Origin: Schizophyllum amplum
Taxonomy: Eukaryota; Basidiomycota; Agaricomycetes; Agaricales; Schizophyllaceae
Direction: 5' to 3'
Length of the DNA stretch: 64,000 nucleotides
Assembly: GCA_007026445.1 (NCBI GenBank)
Contig: VDMD01000070.1
Coordinates: forward strand, 1 to 64,000
The translations under genes and the position numbers were made by a program. Shown piece after piece: positions 21,896 through 33,563 of this stretch; position 1 is the stretch's first letter, and each line of letters begins with the position of its first letter. The notes beneath the pieces are model-generated. The model was not told where the DNA came from. It was given only the letters and a program-made list of their open reading frames with translations, and ran no database searches.

Positions 21896-24800
21896 CATGC
21901 AGGTTCTGCGACTTCGAAAGAAGGCGCGAGCCTCGGTCTCTCGACGAACGTCCCCCTCCGTAGCCCCTTCCACAGCGAGGTCGCTCCCTCCACTGGATCT
22001 CGCCGCAGTAGTACCAGCCAACAGGAGGTGGATAGCGTTTCCGCCATGCTCGCCACTAGACGCGGGATTCAATACCTCCCGTCTCAGTGGGGCGAGGACT
22101 TCAATTGCTTCGTCATGACGCTAAGCGAAGCGGTCGTCATGTTTCACGGAGGCGAGTGGAATCCTGCGCAGGAGGAGGACCCGCTCGTACGGCTAGGAGT
22201 AACGCGCGATATGCTACTGGATCCTGGCGCCTTCGACTACCAGAAGCTGTCAGCTCTCCGCCTGGCTGTAGCGCGGCTGTCGTACCCTCATCAGGACGGA
22301 CTCTGGCCGGATGTCGAAGACGCAGTCCAGCGTCTGGGAAGGGAGGAACCCTTGCGGTCGGACCTGAAGTACTTCCGCCATTCCGAGACCAAGGAGCGGA
22401 TGTACGCTCTCCCACCGAAGATACTACGGCTCATGGCTCACCTCACGCTGGCGCTGAACCAAGTGGCGGAAGTAGTCGCCGACGCTCTCGAGATTGAATA
22501 CAATCACTCGTTCTTCGTGGATCCGAACTACCAGCTACTCGAGATCGTAGGAGGAGACGCTAGCGCATCGCGAGTCCTCGTGACCACCGCGGCCCTTCAA
22601 CTTCGGCTGGATACCGCGCTTCGCTGGGTCAGCAAGCGTCTACGGGGTTTGCCCGAGATCATGCGAGGCGTCACTAAGGAATACGACTACGCGTCGGCTC
22701 GCTCCACGCTTTCGGAGATCCGTTCAGCGTTCGGGCGCAGATCCCCCAAGACGGAAGTCGCCAAGCTCGCGCTGCGACCAGACTATGGGCGCGCTATGGA
22801 ACGAGCAGACAAGGAGGAGAAGGACGCGCTCGTGCGCTACTGGCTGGACAGCACTGGAGAGAAGGAACTACCGACGCAATTCTACGGAGCGGACATGATC
22901 GCTCGGCCCGCTCTTGTCGTCGAGGGCGACGAGGGGTTCCGCGGCGACGCCCTACCTTCTGCCTTTCAGCAGGCAAGGGGCGGCGCGCGGGCGTTTGGGT
23001 TCGAGGAACCCGAGGGTTTACCTGTGGAGGTCCCGATCCTGCCTCCTGGGCTCACCGCTCCTATCGACTCGGTGAGCGCGATTCGCCGCCCTGAACGGAC
23101 GTCGGGCGAGTCGATTACCGCCATACAAACCGCTCGGCATCCAGTAACGGGAGTCGCTGGCTTCAGACTAGGAGGCCATACCGTGGCGCCTACAGGACCT
23201 ACAAGAGGTGGGGGGCCATCGATGATGCGGACGGGGGGTGACGGGCGCCCGGAGGTTGCACAAGCCGGCCGCGACCTACCCCCTCATCTACCAAATCCCC
23301 ATCCGGTCCCGCCCATCGCTTCCGAACGAGTCGTCGCTCCAAACGGACCTCAAGCAGCGCTCCCGAACTGGGCCCAAGCTAGTCAGCCCCATCCGTACGG
23401 GCTGCCGCCAGCCGGAGTTCCCCCCTTCCTCGCGACAGGCGGGGGTCATCTACCCGCTCCGCCCGCGCCTAACACCGGAAGCCAGTCGATGCCGGCTGTC
23501 CCTGGAGTTCCAGGAGGTGGGCCCCCAGGACCTCCCGACAACTACACTGCGCTCCCGCGCGCGATACCCCCACAGGGACCGCCAGGAGGCGGGTTACCCG
23601 GAGGAGGACCGCCCGGCGGAGGACCGCCCGGTGGAGGACCGCCCGGAGGAGGACCACCCGGTGGAGGATGGCCAGGAGGAGGACCCCCAGCAGGAGGATG
23701 GCCGAACGCCCCTTTCGGAGGAGGAGGACCGCCTGGTGCGCCCGGAGGCGGACCACCAGGAGGGGGACCCCCCGGAGGAGGGCCGCCAGCGCCGGCAGCC
23801 GCCCCAGCCGCGGCGCCCCCCCCACGCAACGACGCGGTATGGCAAATCAACCATAAGCTACCAACGTCGACTATCCCCAGCTGGGACGGCAAAGGAACGA
23901 CTCTCATCGACTACATCATCAAGATGTGCGAGCTCGCGCACCTTTCCGACGAAATGAAGGTCAGCCTCGCCCAATGGGGACCGTTGAACTGGAAGGGCGA
24001 CGCGCTCTCTTGGTGGTTGACGCTCCCCATCGATTCGCGGAACACGGTCTCGGCCTCATGGGATACGTTCTTTGCGACGATTCGCCATCGTTGGATGACG
24101 GAGGACTGGATGCAGGATCGGCGCAAGGACTTCGAGGCCATGGAATTCCGAAAGGGATGGGAGCACACGCAGGAGTTGCCGCGTACCTTCCTGCAACGAC
24201 GCGTACGAATCGCTGCAGTCATCTTTCCGCAATTGGGAGATTCCTGGTTGCTCGTCTACGAGGTCTTGCGCACCATACCGCCTGAGTGGCGCTCCATCCT
24301 CAACCACCAGCAGCAGCAAAACGTGTACGAGCTGGAATTCGCATCGGAGATCTATCAGGAGTCCCTGTTAAGCCTGTATCGCTTACATCGGGCGTCCCGC
24401 CCCCGCCTGCCTCTTCAGCGGCGTGCTAATGTGGTACAACTGGAGACCATCGAGGACGCGGAGGGCGAGGCAGTGGGCGCGAGCTTAAGCTCTGACGACC
24501 CTGCCCTCCTCCGCTACTCGGACGAGGAAGACGAACACGAGGTCCATGCTGTACAGAAGGGAAGGACTCGAACGAAGGATGGGGGAGCTAAGGGTGGTAC
24601 ACGCCCGACCAGGACGGCTTGGCCTCGCGGTGGAACGGTCAACCAGTACCACTTCAAGAGGGACGATTCGGTCAAGGACCCGGTGAAACCCCCAGGCGAC
24701 TGTTTCTTATGCTCAAGCCCCAACCACCATGCCGTTAAATGCCCGCACTACGGTATATGGGAAAGCTTCAGACATGCGAACCTGGTCTTAGCCGACGCGG

Positions 24801-27078
24801 AGGAGAACGCTTCATTGCAGAGGGAGTACTTAGCTATGCTAGCGTCCGCCGAATTCAACTCGTCCGCGTATGACCTGAGTGATACTTCCCCCTCGGTGAC
24901 GGCTAGTGAGAAGGCTGCTCGCCAGGTCAGCATAGCCGAGTACCGTACCCCGTCGAACCGCAACGAACGCCGACGTAGCGAGGAGGAAGCGCGTAAATTC
25001 CGTGCATGGAAGGGAAAGGGAGTCGAGGAGAGCGAGCACGCCAACCGTCGCGAACGACGGTCTTCACTGCGTCGCGTTTCTAGGGAGGGGTTAGTAGCGG
25101 AGCGGGCTACAGTAGTGGATGGACCTCAGGCGTCGCAGTCGACGGAAGTAGAAGACATCGTCGAGATGGCTCCTTCTGGCGCTGACCCTCTCGTTACGGT
25201 CGCCACCGCGGAGCATGGGCCGCCGGATATGGCGCAGCCTTTCGCGGCGCCCAAGGCTCGGTCGCACCCGTCCGGGTACAACGCGCTAGACGCGAGCGCC
25301 CTCAATCTCCCAGTGCACGTCGGACACCCCAAAGCCAATCTTATACACGGTCGCATGGATTCAGGAGCGGATATCACCCTCATGTCGGAAGAGTACTACC
25401 ACAAGCTCGGGAATCTACCGCCTTGCCGCGAAGGCATGCGTATGAAGTTGTATCACCTCACTGGCTCAGCGACGGTACTGGGGTACACCACCTTCCCCAT
25501 GTATACGCGCGCTAAGGGTGGGGAGATGGTTAGTTTCGAAGTCGAGGCGTACGTCGTACGCGATATGAAGGTGCCGCTACTTCTGGGCGAGGACTTCCAC
25601 ACCGCATACGAGCTATCGGTGCAGCGCTTCGCCGACGGAAACACAGAGATTCATGTGGGACGATCAGGGCGCACGCTTATGGCCTCCTCCTCGCGGCAAG
25701 TGCGGCTGGGATTCTGCGTGGTCGCTTACGCGCGCAGTCAGGGATTCACCCGCATCAGACCTCGTAGGCCGCGACGGAAGCTCCGTAAACTTGAGCTACC
25801 TGTGCGCGCTGCGAAGGACGTGCTCCTCGGGGCAGGATGCTTTAAGCCGGTACCCATAGAAGGGCGGTTCGATGGTCGCGAGGATTGGTTGGTGGAGCGC
25901 ATGCTCATCGGAGAGGACGACGGTAGCGTGATGGCAGCACCGTTGACCTGGATCAACACGGCAAACCCTTGTCTCGCTATCGCCAATCCCAGTTCGAGAC
26001 CGCGCCTTATCCGACAAGGTGAAGTCGTGGGTCATCGCGTCGATCCCTCTGTGTGGATGGACAACCCGGAGACGCCGAAGGAGCGCGAGCAACACTCAGC
26101 TGCCCTAGCGGCGATCCGCGCAGTAATCCAGGGTACCCTTAAGGATCACGACCTACGTCCAGCAGAGGAGGCGACGACGAGCTCTTATCAGAGTCTGTTC
26201 GGCGCCCCTGCGGAAGGCCCATCCCTCGAAGAGGAAGAGCAATGGGGCCCTAAGACTACTGCGGTCCCAGAGGAGAGTCCCCCGGACGGCGTCGACATCA
26301 CGGAACTAGTGAATCTGGGACCAGACATACCGCAGGAGTTTCAGCAGCCCTTAGCAGACGTCTTGCGCAAGCACGTCGCAGCCTTTGGAACAGGCGGTCG
26401 ACTCGGTCAAGTCCCGACGAAAGTGCGCATCAAACTAAAGGACGACGCGCAACCGGTGTCTATGGCGGGCTACAGCGCGTCTCCGCTGAAGAGGGAGATT
26501 ATCGAGGCGCAGGTCAAGGACTGGCTCGAGAAGGAAGTCATCGAACCATCCCAGAGCCCGTGGGGCTTCCCGGTTGTCGTTGTATTCCGTAACGGCAAGC
26601 CGCGCTGCGCCATCGACTACCGGAAGCTTAACGCGCAGACGGTCCCGGACGAGTTCCCCATACCGCGACAGTCGGAGATCATCCAGACTCTGTCTGGCGC
26701 GACGGTGTTGAGCTCGTTTGATGCGCTCGCCGGGTTCACGCAATTGGAAGTGGCCGAGGAAGACCGGGAAAAGACCGCCTTCCGTTGTCATAAAGGGCTC
26801 TTCCAGTTCCGTCGAATGCCATTCGGCATCCGCAACGGCCCTTCAATCTTTCAGCGTGTCATGCAAGGAATACTCGCCCCATACCTCTGGCTATTCGCCC
26901 TCGTGTACATCGACGACATAGTGGTATTCTCGAAGTCTTGGGACGATCACATCACCCACCTGGACAAGGTGCTCGGCGCGATTGCCTCGGCAGGAATCAC
27001 CTTGTCGCCGAAGAAATGCTTCATCGGCTATTCGTCTATACTGTTACTGGGGCAAAAGGTTTCTCGACTCGGTCTATC
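21896..27078 (+). CDS. gypsy gag-pol, segment 2 (gag, protease, reverse transcriptase)
   Basis: Polyprotein residues 186 to about 1913. The sequence holds a long gag with a Pro/Gly-rich hinge (GGGPPGG repeats, about 23570-23815) and a capsid-like part around WKGDALSWWLTLP. Then come a CCHC zinc knuckle (CFLCSSPNHHAVKC, C1121), an aspartic protease with MDSGADITLM (D1340), and reverse transcriptase with QSPWGFPVVVV, CAIDYRKLN and YIDDIVVFSKSW (Y1856). It ends in GGTCTATC (27071-27078), the duplicated target of KDZ-B. The frame resumes without shift at 53596. Codon use is uniform and no stop was seen, so the element was probably active recently. Confidence 0.85.
27071..27078. repeat. KDZ-B target-site duplication, left
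   Basis: GGTCTATC, repeated at 53588-53595. Confidence 0.9.
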
Positions 27079-27450
27079 CACCTGGGTGACCCACCCTGGG
27101 TAACTAATAAGATGACATCCAGATGTGTTACCTGGCATCAAATTAGATCCCTTTGCGTTGATGCCGCGGACACTTTGAGAGTCCTGGCGGGATCTTCGCT
27201 CGAAAGACTTTGCGAAGGTAGGAGAGGACGGGCTCGGCGTTCTCCGCGACCGCGGCCCAGCCGGGGACGTCGCGTGATGGCGCGCCCGCGTGATTCCCTC
27301 CCGCCGTCACTGATTGATCGCGCCCGCCCCGCCCGCCCGCCCGCTCTTGCCACCGCTGTGATCCCGCCCGCCGTCGCCGTCGTCGTGATCGCGCCTGCCG
27401 CCGTCGCCGTCGTCGTGATCGCGCCTGCCGCCGTCGCCGCCGTCGCTTGT
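27079..27450 (+). repeat. KDZ-B left terminal inverted repeat
   Basis: Inverted match to 53253-53587. The inner part is a GC-rich array of a roughly 33-bp unit (GTCGTGATCGCGCCTGCCGC within it); the left copy has one unit more than the right. Confidence 0.9.
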
Positions 27451-27570
27451 ACCCTTTCTTCTTTGTCGTTGTTGTTATGCTACACGTTCTGTATGATCAC
27501 TGCTGAGTTCATATAGAGGGCATGAATATATTATTGCTAAGCTCGTAGCACGACGCGAGATAAGAGTAAT
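27451..27570. other. short non-coding stretch in KDZ-B
   Basis: AT-richer spacer between the terminal repeat and the stop codon of the split HMG-like gene; nothing else seen. Confidence 0.5.
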
Positions 27571-28361
27571 CTAAGTCGCCCCCAGCACGTCAGCCCCAGC
27601 CGCGCCACCCCCGGCATCACTCTCCGCATCGTCTGGCACTATCAACGCGCTCCGGCCTGCCTTACGTCCACGACCCGTCTTCTTGGCCGCCTTCTTCGCC
27701 GGCGCCGCCTTCCTCCGTTTCGTGACGCGCTTCTCCTCGGACACGTCCTCAGCCTCGTCGCTGCTGCTGCCGTCCTTGTCGTCATCGCCCTCTGCCACAT
27801 CGCCTGCACGTCGTCGCTTGCGAGAAAGACCGGCATCCTTACGCTGCTTGCGCGACGGCTCCTTCGCGTCCCCTTTGGCGATGGCGTCCTCCCACTGCTG
27901 TTCCCGTGCTGAGAGCACGCTTCGCTGGAGCCGCCGCCAGAATATGGTACCGTCCTTGATGCCTTTGTGTAACTGCTCCAGAGGCGGAAGCGCAGTACTG
28001 AGGTCGCTCGGATTCTTGAACTCGATAGTCGCCGGCCACCCGTCAAGGACGACACCGTGGTCGAGGACGATCTTACGTTCGTAGTTCTTGTAGTGCATGG
28101 CAATCTTCGGCAGGTTGGTGATCTTGGATAAGCCTTCGTGGATCCCTGCCGCTATCGCACCCTTCAGAAACACGGCCTTCTCCTTGTTGCTACGAAATAG
28201 TTCTATGGTCCAGTCAGCCAACAGTTCAGATACCGTCGTCGCAGCACGTACTGTCTGGATTGCACCCCAGTATTGCAAACGATTCCAAGAGCGTGGCGAC
28301 CTTGACGCTGTCCCAGCGCGGAACAGCGATAGGCATATAGTCCTCCACCTCCTTCCGCGTG
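27571..28361 (-). pseudogene. KDZ-B HMG-like gene, 3' part (split by KDZ-A copy 2)
   Basis: Contains the end of exon 3 (28354-28301 plus the duplication) and the last exon (28254-27571). The sequence around KNYERKIVLDHGVVLDGWP, followed by FKNPSDLST, is typical of KDZ-linked HMG-like proteins. The end is Lys/Arg-rich with acidic patches and KKAAKKTGRGRK, as in nuclear proteins. The 5' part lies at 43651-44388. If KDZ-A copy 2 and one duplication are removed, the exons add to 1380 nt in phase (459 aa), so only the insertion has disabled it. Confidence 0.75.
28355..28361. repeat. KDZ-A copy 2 target-site duplication, left
   Basis: CCGCGTG, repeated at 43651-43657. Confidence 0.85.
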
Positions 28362-29207
28362 CACCCCATGCTGTATGATTTACCTAAGATCCCTGGACCT
28401 ATCCAGGGAAAGTAAATCCTTGGTCCCTGGCTGAAACCAGGCCCTGGGTAGTGGGCCCAGCCCACCTTATATGCCTGTGCAGGACTCTGTACTACTGCTG
28501 GATAGCCCTCTCATTCTAAATAGATACCCACAGACATATTGGGTTAATCAGGACTTAAAATATGGTCTATATAGGGAAATACAGCAAACGGAGACTCGAA
28601 CATATAGTGACGTGGTTCAGTCCTAAAGGAGCAAATATGTCGCGCCCCCGGGCGGGGCGGCGGCGCTGTTGCGCATGTCGTGGGGCCTGCTGCCGTCGTC
28701 GTCGGCCGCTATCTCCGCGGAGTGGTGTGCGCGTTGTTCGCGCCACGCCTTTTGGGCCGTAAAGCGCGGTGCGCGCGTCGTAGGTGACCCCGGCGGGCCG
28801 TGCGTCGTAGCGCGCATTGTGTAGAATGCAGGGGCGCCGTCTGCGCCAGCCGCGCGTCGTCCTGTCGCGTTGCAGAGACGGCGCCCGCCTGCATTTTCTG
28901 GCTGCAGTGCGCATCCCGGGTATATTGGCTGGCCACGCGGGAGGCGCGAGCGGCAGCCTCGCCGTTCACGAAACCCCACCCTTCCCGTTGTGTCCATCGC
29001 GTGTCGTCCTTGCACGTCTTGCTCTCGCTGTCTGCGTCGCCGCTCCCGTCGCGGCCCGCACCTTCCAAGCGCAACCTGCCCTCGCGCCGCAATCTCCCCC
29101 ACTACCGGTACGTCCCTGCTGTCGCTCCCGCGCGCACCTCTTCTGCTCCGTCCGATCGCCCCCGCCATACGCGGCAGACCTCCGCCGCCTCCTTGCGCCA
29201 TCCTCCT
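28362..29207. other. KDZ-A copy 2 subterminal non-coding region
   Basis: Carries the same palindromes as the right end of copy 1 and the empty insertion site of element D (near 28911-28925). No gene seen; the Arg-rich frames here are compositional. Confidence 0.65.
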
Positions 29208-32200
29208 TCACGCACGCGATCTGCGCGACTGGGACCGCAGTCTTCCGCGCGGTACGCCTTCCTCGTTCTCGACGGCGGCCATTATCTCCGCCTGTAGCTG
29301 CTCCTCCTCAGGGCTTTCCTCGGTCCCGCTCGTTGCGTCTCCGTCGATGTGGACATCGCCGTCATCACTGTTGCTGTCTATCTCAATGGCGATGTCGTTC
29401 TCGTTGTCGCCGCTGTTGTCGCCCTCGAGGTCACCGTTGTTGTCGCGGTCATTGTTGCCGCCGAGGTCGTTGTCGAGGCCGCCGTCGAGATCGTCGTTAT
29501 TGTTGCCGTCGAGGTCGTCGTCGAGGTCGAGTATTGCGCGCGACTCCGCTATATACCGCGCTTGATCGTCCATGAGAGATGTGGCTTGCTCGAAGATCAT
29601 ACGCTTTGTCTTCCCGTACGGCTTGTTCCACTCGCTAAGGAAGTTGTCCCGCAGCCGCGTCCACTGCGCGGCCTGTCGGAGCGCATACGCTGCCTTGCCG
29701 GAGTTGTGTGCTGCAGTTCGGCCGTCAAGCGCCAACGCGCGTGCGCGCCACACGCTGCTCTCCTTCTCGAGGCTCCGCAAGCAGCGCCGCATATCCTCCC
29801 GCAGGAGTTCGACCTCCTCCGTCCACCTCGCCTTGCGTGCGAGGGCCTTGAGCCACAAGCAGCCAATTGCTGGAGGACCAAGTCAGTGAGAAGAACATCT
29901 CAGGTAATATGATAGACGTACTCTGTCGGACCTCCTCATCATTAGGCCCGTCCGCGGACCCTCTCGCGGTCCACAACCACGACATTTGATGCTTCCCGGT
30001 GGATACGTGAATGTGGCGGGGCCGTTGAGTTGACCCAACGCCCGCATAACGCGCCATAGCAGCGGCGTCCGGCTCGTCCATCTCCCCTTCCAGCTGCAAA
30101 TCACGAGCACGCAGCTCAGGCAGGTCCTCGCGCTCCGTCAACCCGGACAAATCGAGAATAGCCTGCCGTGTAACCCGGTATGTCGTCGCGTCGAATTCGA
30201 GCTTCTCCTGCAAGGTGGCGATTAACGCTCGATGCCGCGTCGAGCCCCGCTGGCCCGTTACGTGCTTGTTGCGGAATTCTATATGGTATTGCTTCGCATG
30301 GAGCTTCTTGCGCAGACCGTCAATCGTGTCGTTGCTTCGAGCGCTACGGAGCTTGAGTTCCTTCTCAGCTAGGCCCTCCGCGCATACCGTGGACCGTACG
30401 TCGGTTGGGATCGAAGACGGTAGGTGCAGAGGGACGAGCTCGGCGTCTACGGCTTGTGGCGCAGAGTGCGCCTGACCCTCCAGGTACGTGGCGAGCCCGG
30501 GCATGTACAGCTTTTGCAGCTCATGGTACTTCTCCAGTTTCACCAGTAACGCCCGCCGACGGCTGTTGATGATGCCCTCTAGATTCATCGGAATGACGGC
30601 AGGACCCTTAAGGTCAGCCAGAATGCGCCGTCTGTACGATCGGTCAGTAGTTATTCAGCAAGAACCAGGCGGGGAACGAATACGTACTGTGCAGCTTCGA
30701 GTTGCAACCCTGCAACCAAGAATGATGTCTGGCTGATGCCGTGCACCTTGGCCTCTCCTGATTTGACGGCCTCCATCTCCTCAGCGTCGAGTTGGTGACG
30801 GACGTCTGCCTCGGACACGCCACCTGATCGTTGGGATTAGACACGTCCTTCTGCTCATACTGACTTTGGAACTTACTCAACTGCGGCATTGCGAAGGGCG
30901 ACTGGCCCTCCCGAGTCTTCTCCCATTGGCGTAGGGTACGCTTCCACTCGCGCCTGTCCGCGGCCTCGACGTTGTCGTTGACGGCTTTGAAAGCTTTCAC
31001 CTGGATGTCGCGCTCGTCCGTGGAGATTACCAAGCGACGTAGAAGCGTTGATCCTATAGCAAGTTACAGAAGTGACCGACCACACACATAGACGCGTACC
31101 TTGTTGGATGTTCTTGAGAAAATTGATGCTATCGCCCTTCTCGTCTAACCATCCATGACGCGCGCCTTGACCCATCTCTTTCGTTGCCCATGCCCATGCA
31201 TTCATCAACGCCCAGATGCGTTCGATACCCTCGCCGTCGGTTCTGCCAACACCCGATAAGTGCTTCAGAGACCATTTTGACCGACAAAGCTCCTCGTGGA
31301 TCCCCCCATGCCATACTGGCAATCCAAACGCGACGTCGGTCGAGTCCGTGTCGATCCGCAAGGACTCCGGCAGGTGGTTCATCCGCTCGTCGAAATTGAT
31401 CGAGTACTGGCAGCCGATGTCATATGAGACAACGACGCGAGACGGTGGCTTGATAGCTTGAATGGCCGAGCACAATACATAATCGACGTTGCAATATCTG
31501 TAACGTCATAAGTAATGCGTGGAACAGCAGTAGCGTCAGTCCATACCTTTCTCCCTTTTGAAGATCAGCGAGCCCGTGCGGTTGCAGTAGCTCGTGCCGT
31601 GCACAGATCACCCCGACGACACCAGAGACGCGAAGTCCGGTGGAGAACTTTGTATCCTTCTCTGCAAGAGCTTGGAACGCGATACACGAACTGATCTGTA
31701 TAAGAACTTAGATAGACGCGAAGACGAACAATGAATCTACGCACGTCTTTCTCGGACACATACCCCTTGACGTGCTCTTCATAGGGTGCCGTCTCTACAA
31801 AGAAACCTAGACCGTCGCCGAGCGCGCAGTCGCTCCGCTCGTTCTTCCGCATGCGGTTCTTCAAGCGGAAGTTGGCGTCGACGGCGAGGATAGTCTGAAA
31901 GCGGTACCTGTGATTGTCAATGTATGTTCTAAGACAGGACGGAAGGCCACTTACTTGTCCTTCTCGTCCATCGTCTCCCAGTCATCGGGTAGGTTATACC
32001 CTTCGCGCGGACACGCCCAACAGCGGACTGCCAACTCGCCAGGCGTGGTGTTCTGTATACCGTCTGATACGTGGGCTCGGCCGGCACGCTTGAGACGCAT
32101 GAGGAACGCATACTGACGGGCCATCCTCCAGAGCGCCTTCTCGCGGTCCTGCGCGTCGATTCGTGAGCATACTTTCAACGAATGAATAAGACTACATACT

Positions 32201-33292
32201 GCAACCCAATTCAGCCTCAACGCGTCCGTCTGCTTCTCGAGAATCTTGATGAAGTTGTGCGCGTTCACATTGGCGCACACGGCGCTCGTTCGGAAGAAGT
32301 CGAGGACTTCGAAAGTCGCACATGTCTCTGGGTCGATCACTGTCGCGGGGAACCAGCGGTTGCGGAGAAGTTGCGTGACGTGGTCTGGCGCGTTGACCAG
32401 GCGGCAGCCGCAATATTGATACCGGACGGTATGTATGGCACGGTCGAGCACGACCATAGTGCGCACGCGCTCTTGCGGAAAGGCACACGGAAGGCCCCCG
32501 TGGCCGAGCTGGTAGATGTATCCAAGCGACGACAGGGATACTTTCTCCCAGTATTCCCCACTCCATCTCTGTGTCTGAGTCAGTAAACGCCGCGTACGCA
32601 TGCGTAAGAGCTCACTTCAATGATGTGCAAAGGCATCGACCGGTGCCTGCTTTTGCAACATTCGACGCACTCCGTAAAATCCCCACAGGTCCAGCAACAT
32701 AGTAGATCGTGTGTCTCGTCGCTTGCGGCAGGAATTACCGAAGGTCCAGACGTACGAGGGACGTACGCCTTGCTGCAGGTAGTACAGCGTGGACTGTCGA
32801 GATGGTCGCGTAGGCCGTCACCCCATACAAGCTCGTCGATAAATTGCTGTGGACAGTGCTCCAGCCACGTCTGCATGGGATCGACCTGACGAACATCAGC
32901 ACCTGCCGCATGTACACGAGCGCACAACGTACCGTCCCTTGTCGGAACCTTTTGCTTCCAACCTCGTAGAATTCGTTGTCCCATCCCGCATCAAAGTCTC
33001 CTTGGCCATCTCCGCTCGCGGCCCAGTCGGTCGCCCAAGAGGGGAAATCGTAGTCAGTGCTGGCTTCATCGTCGCCTATCCGAGGGACCGGGCGCCATCC
33101 GGCGTGCGCGCCGTTGAGGTCGCCTATTTTGCGCTTCTTTCTAGCTGGTTCTTCGAAGTCGTGGGCAGTGCAGTCGACGCGGTCGCCACTCTCGTGAATG
33201 GTGTAGGATAGGTTCGGCGCCGCTATGGGGTTCGCAGTGATGTCGAAGTCGTCCCATACGCCATCGTTTTTGCGCGGACGTCCTCGACGCAT
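29208..33292 (-). CDS. KDZ transposase, CxC2 type, intact (copy 2)
   Basis: Mirror of 13205-17288 with the same eleven exons. Exon lengths add to 3588 nt, giving 1195 aa without a stop. The run of six C at 31302-31307 keeps the frame that copy 1 has lost. Visible parts: N-terminal basic RRGRPRKN; CxC2 zinc cluster (C154, C157, C183, C184, C187, C193, C196, C197); YQLGHGG; D408 in ILAVDANFRL; D528 in SYDIGC; E594 in DGEGIERIW; a helical region rich in Arg, Leu and Glu; an Asp/Asn acidic tail. It should catalyse cut-and-paste movement of KDZ-A and could also act on copy 1. Residue 1-to-catalysis assignments are by motif, not structure. Confidence 0.88.
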
Positions 33293-33563
33293 GTTGACGA
33301 CGAGAAGAGAGCGAAGCGAGAAGCCAAGAACGATCGCGGATAGTCCAAATAAACCATCATTGTTGATACGTCGTCACGCGTGTAGCGGTAAGAGGGACAA
33401 GCAGCACTTCAAGCGCGTCGCGTCGCCGATGTCACATCTTGTCACATGCACAGATTATTTGCGCTCAAAACGTGTACGCGGGCGCATTCACTTCTGTACA
33501 GGAACTATCTATGGACATCCAGCTATCTGTATATGCTCGCTCGTCCATCTTCCTCAAGCGGAA

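Noticed and set aside
27253..27440. CRISPR-like array in the KDZ-B terminal repeat
   Set aside because: The units are contiguous GC-rich tandem repeats without spacers, in a eukaryotic transposon.
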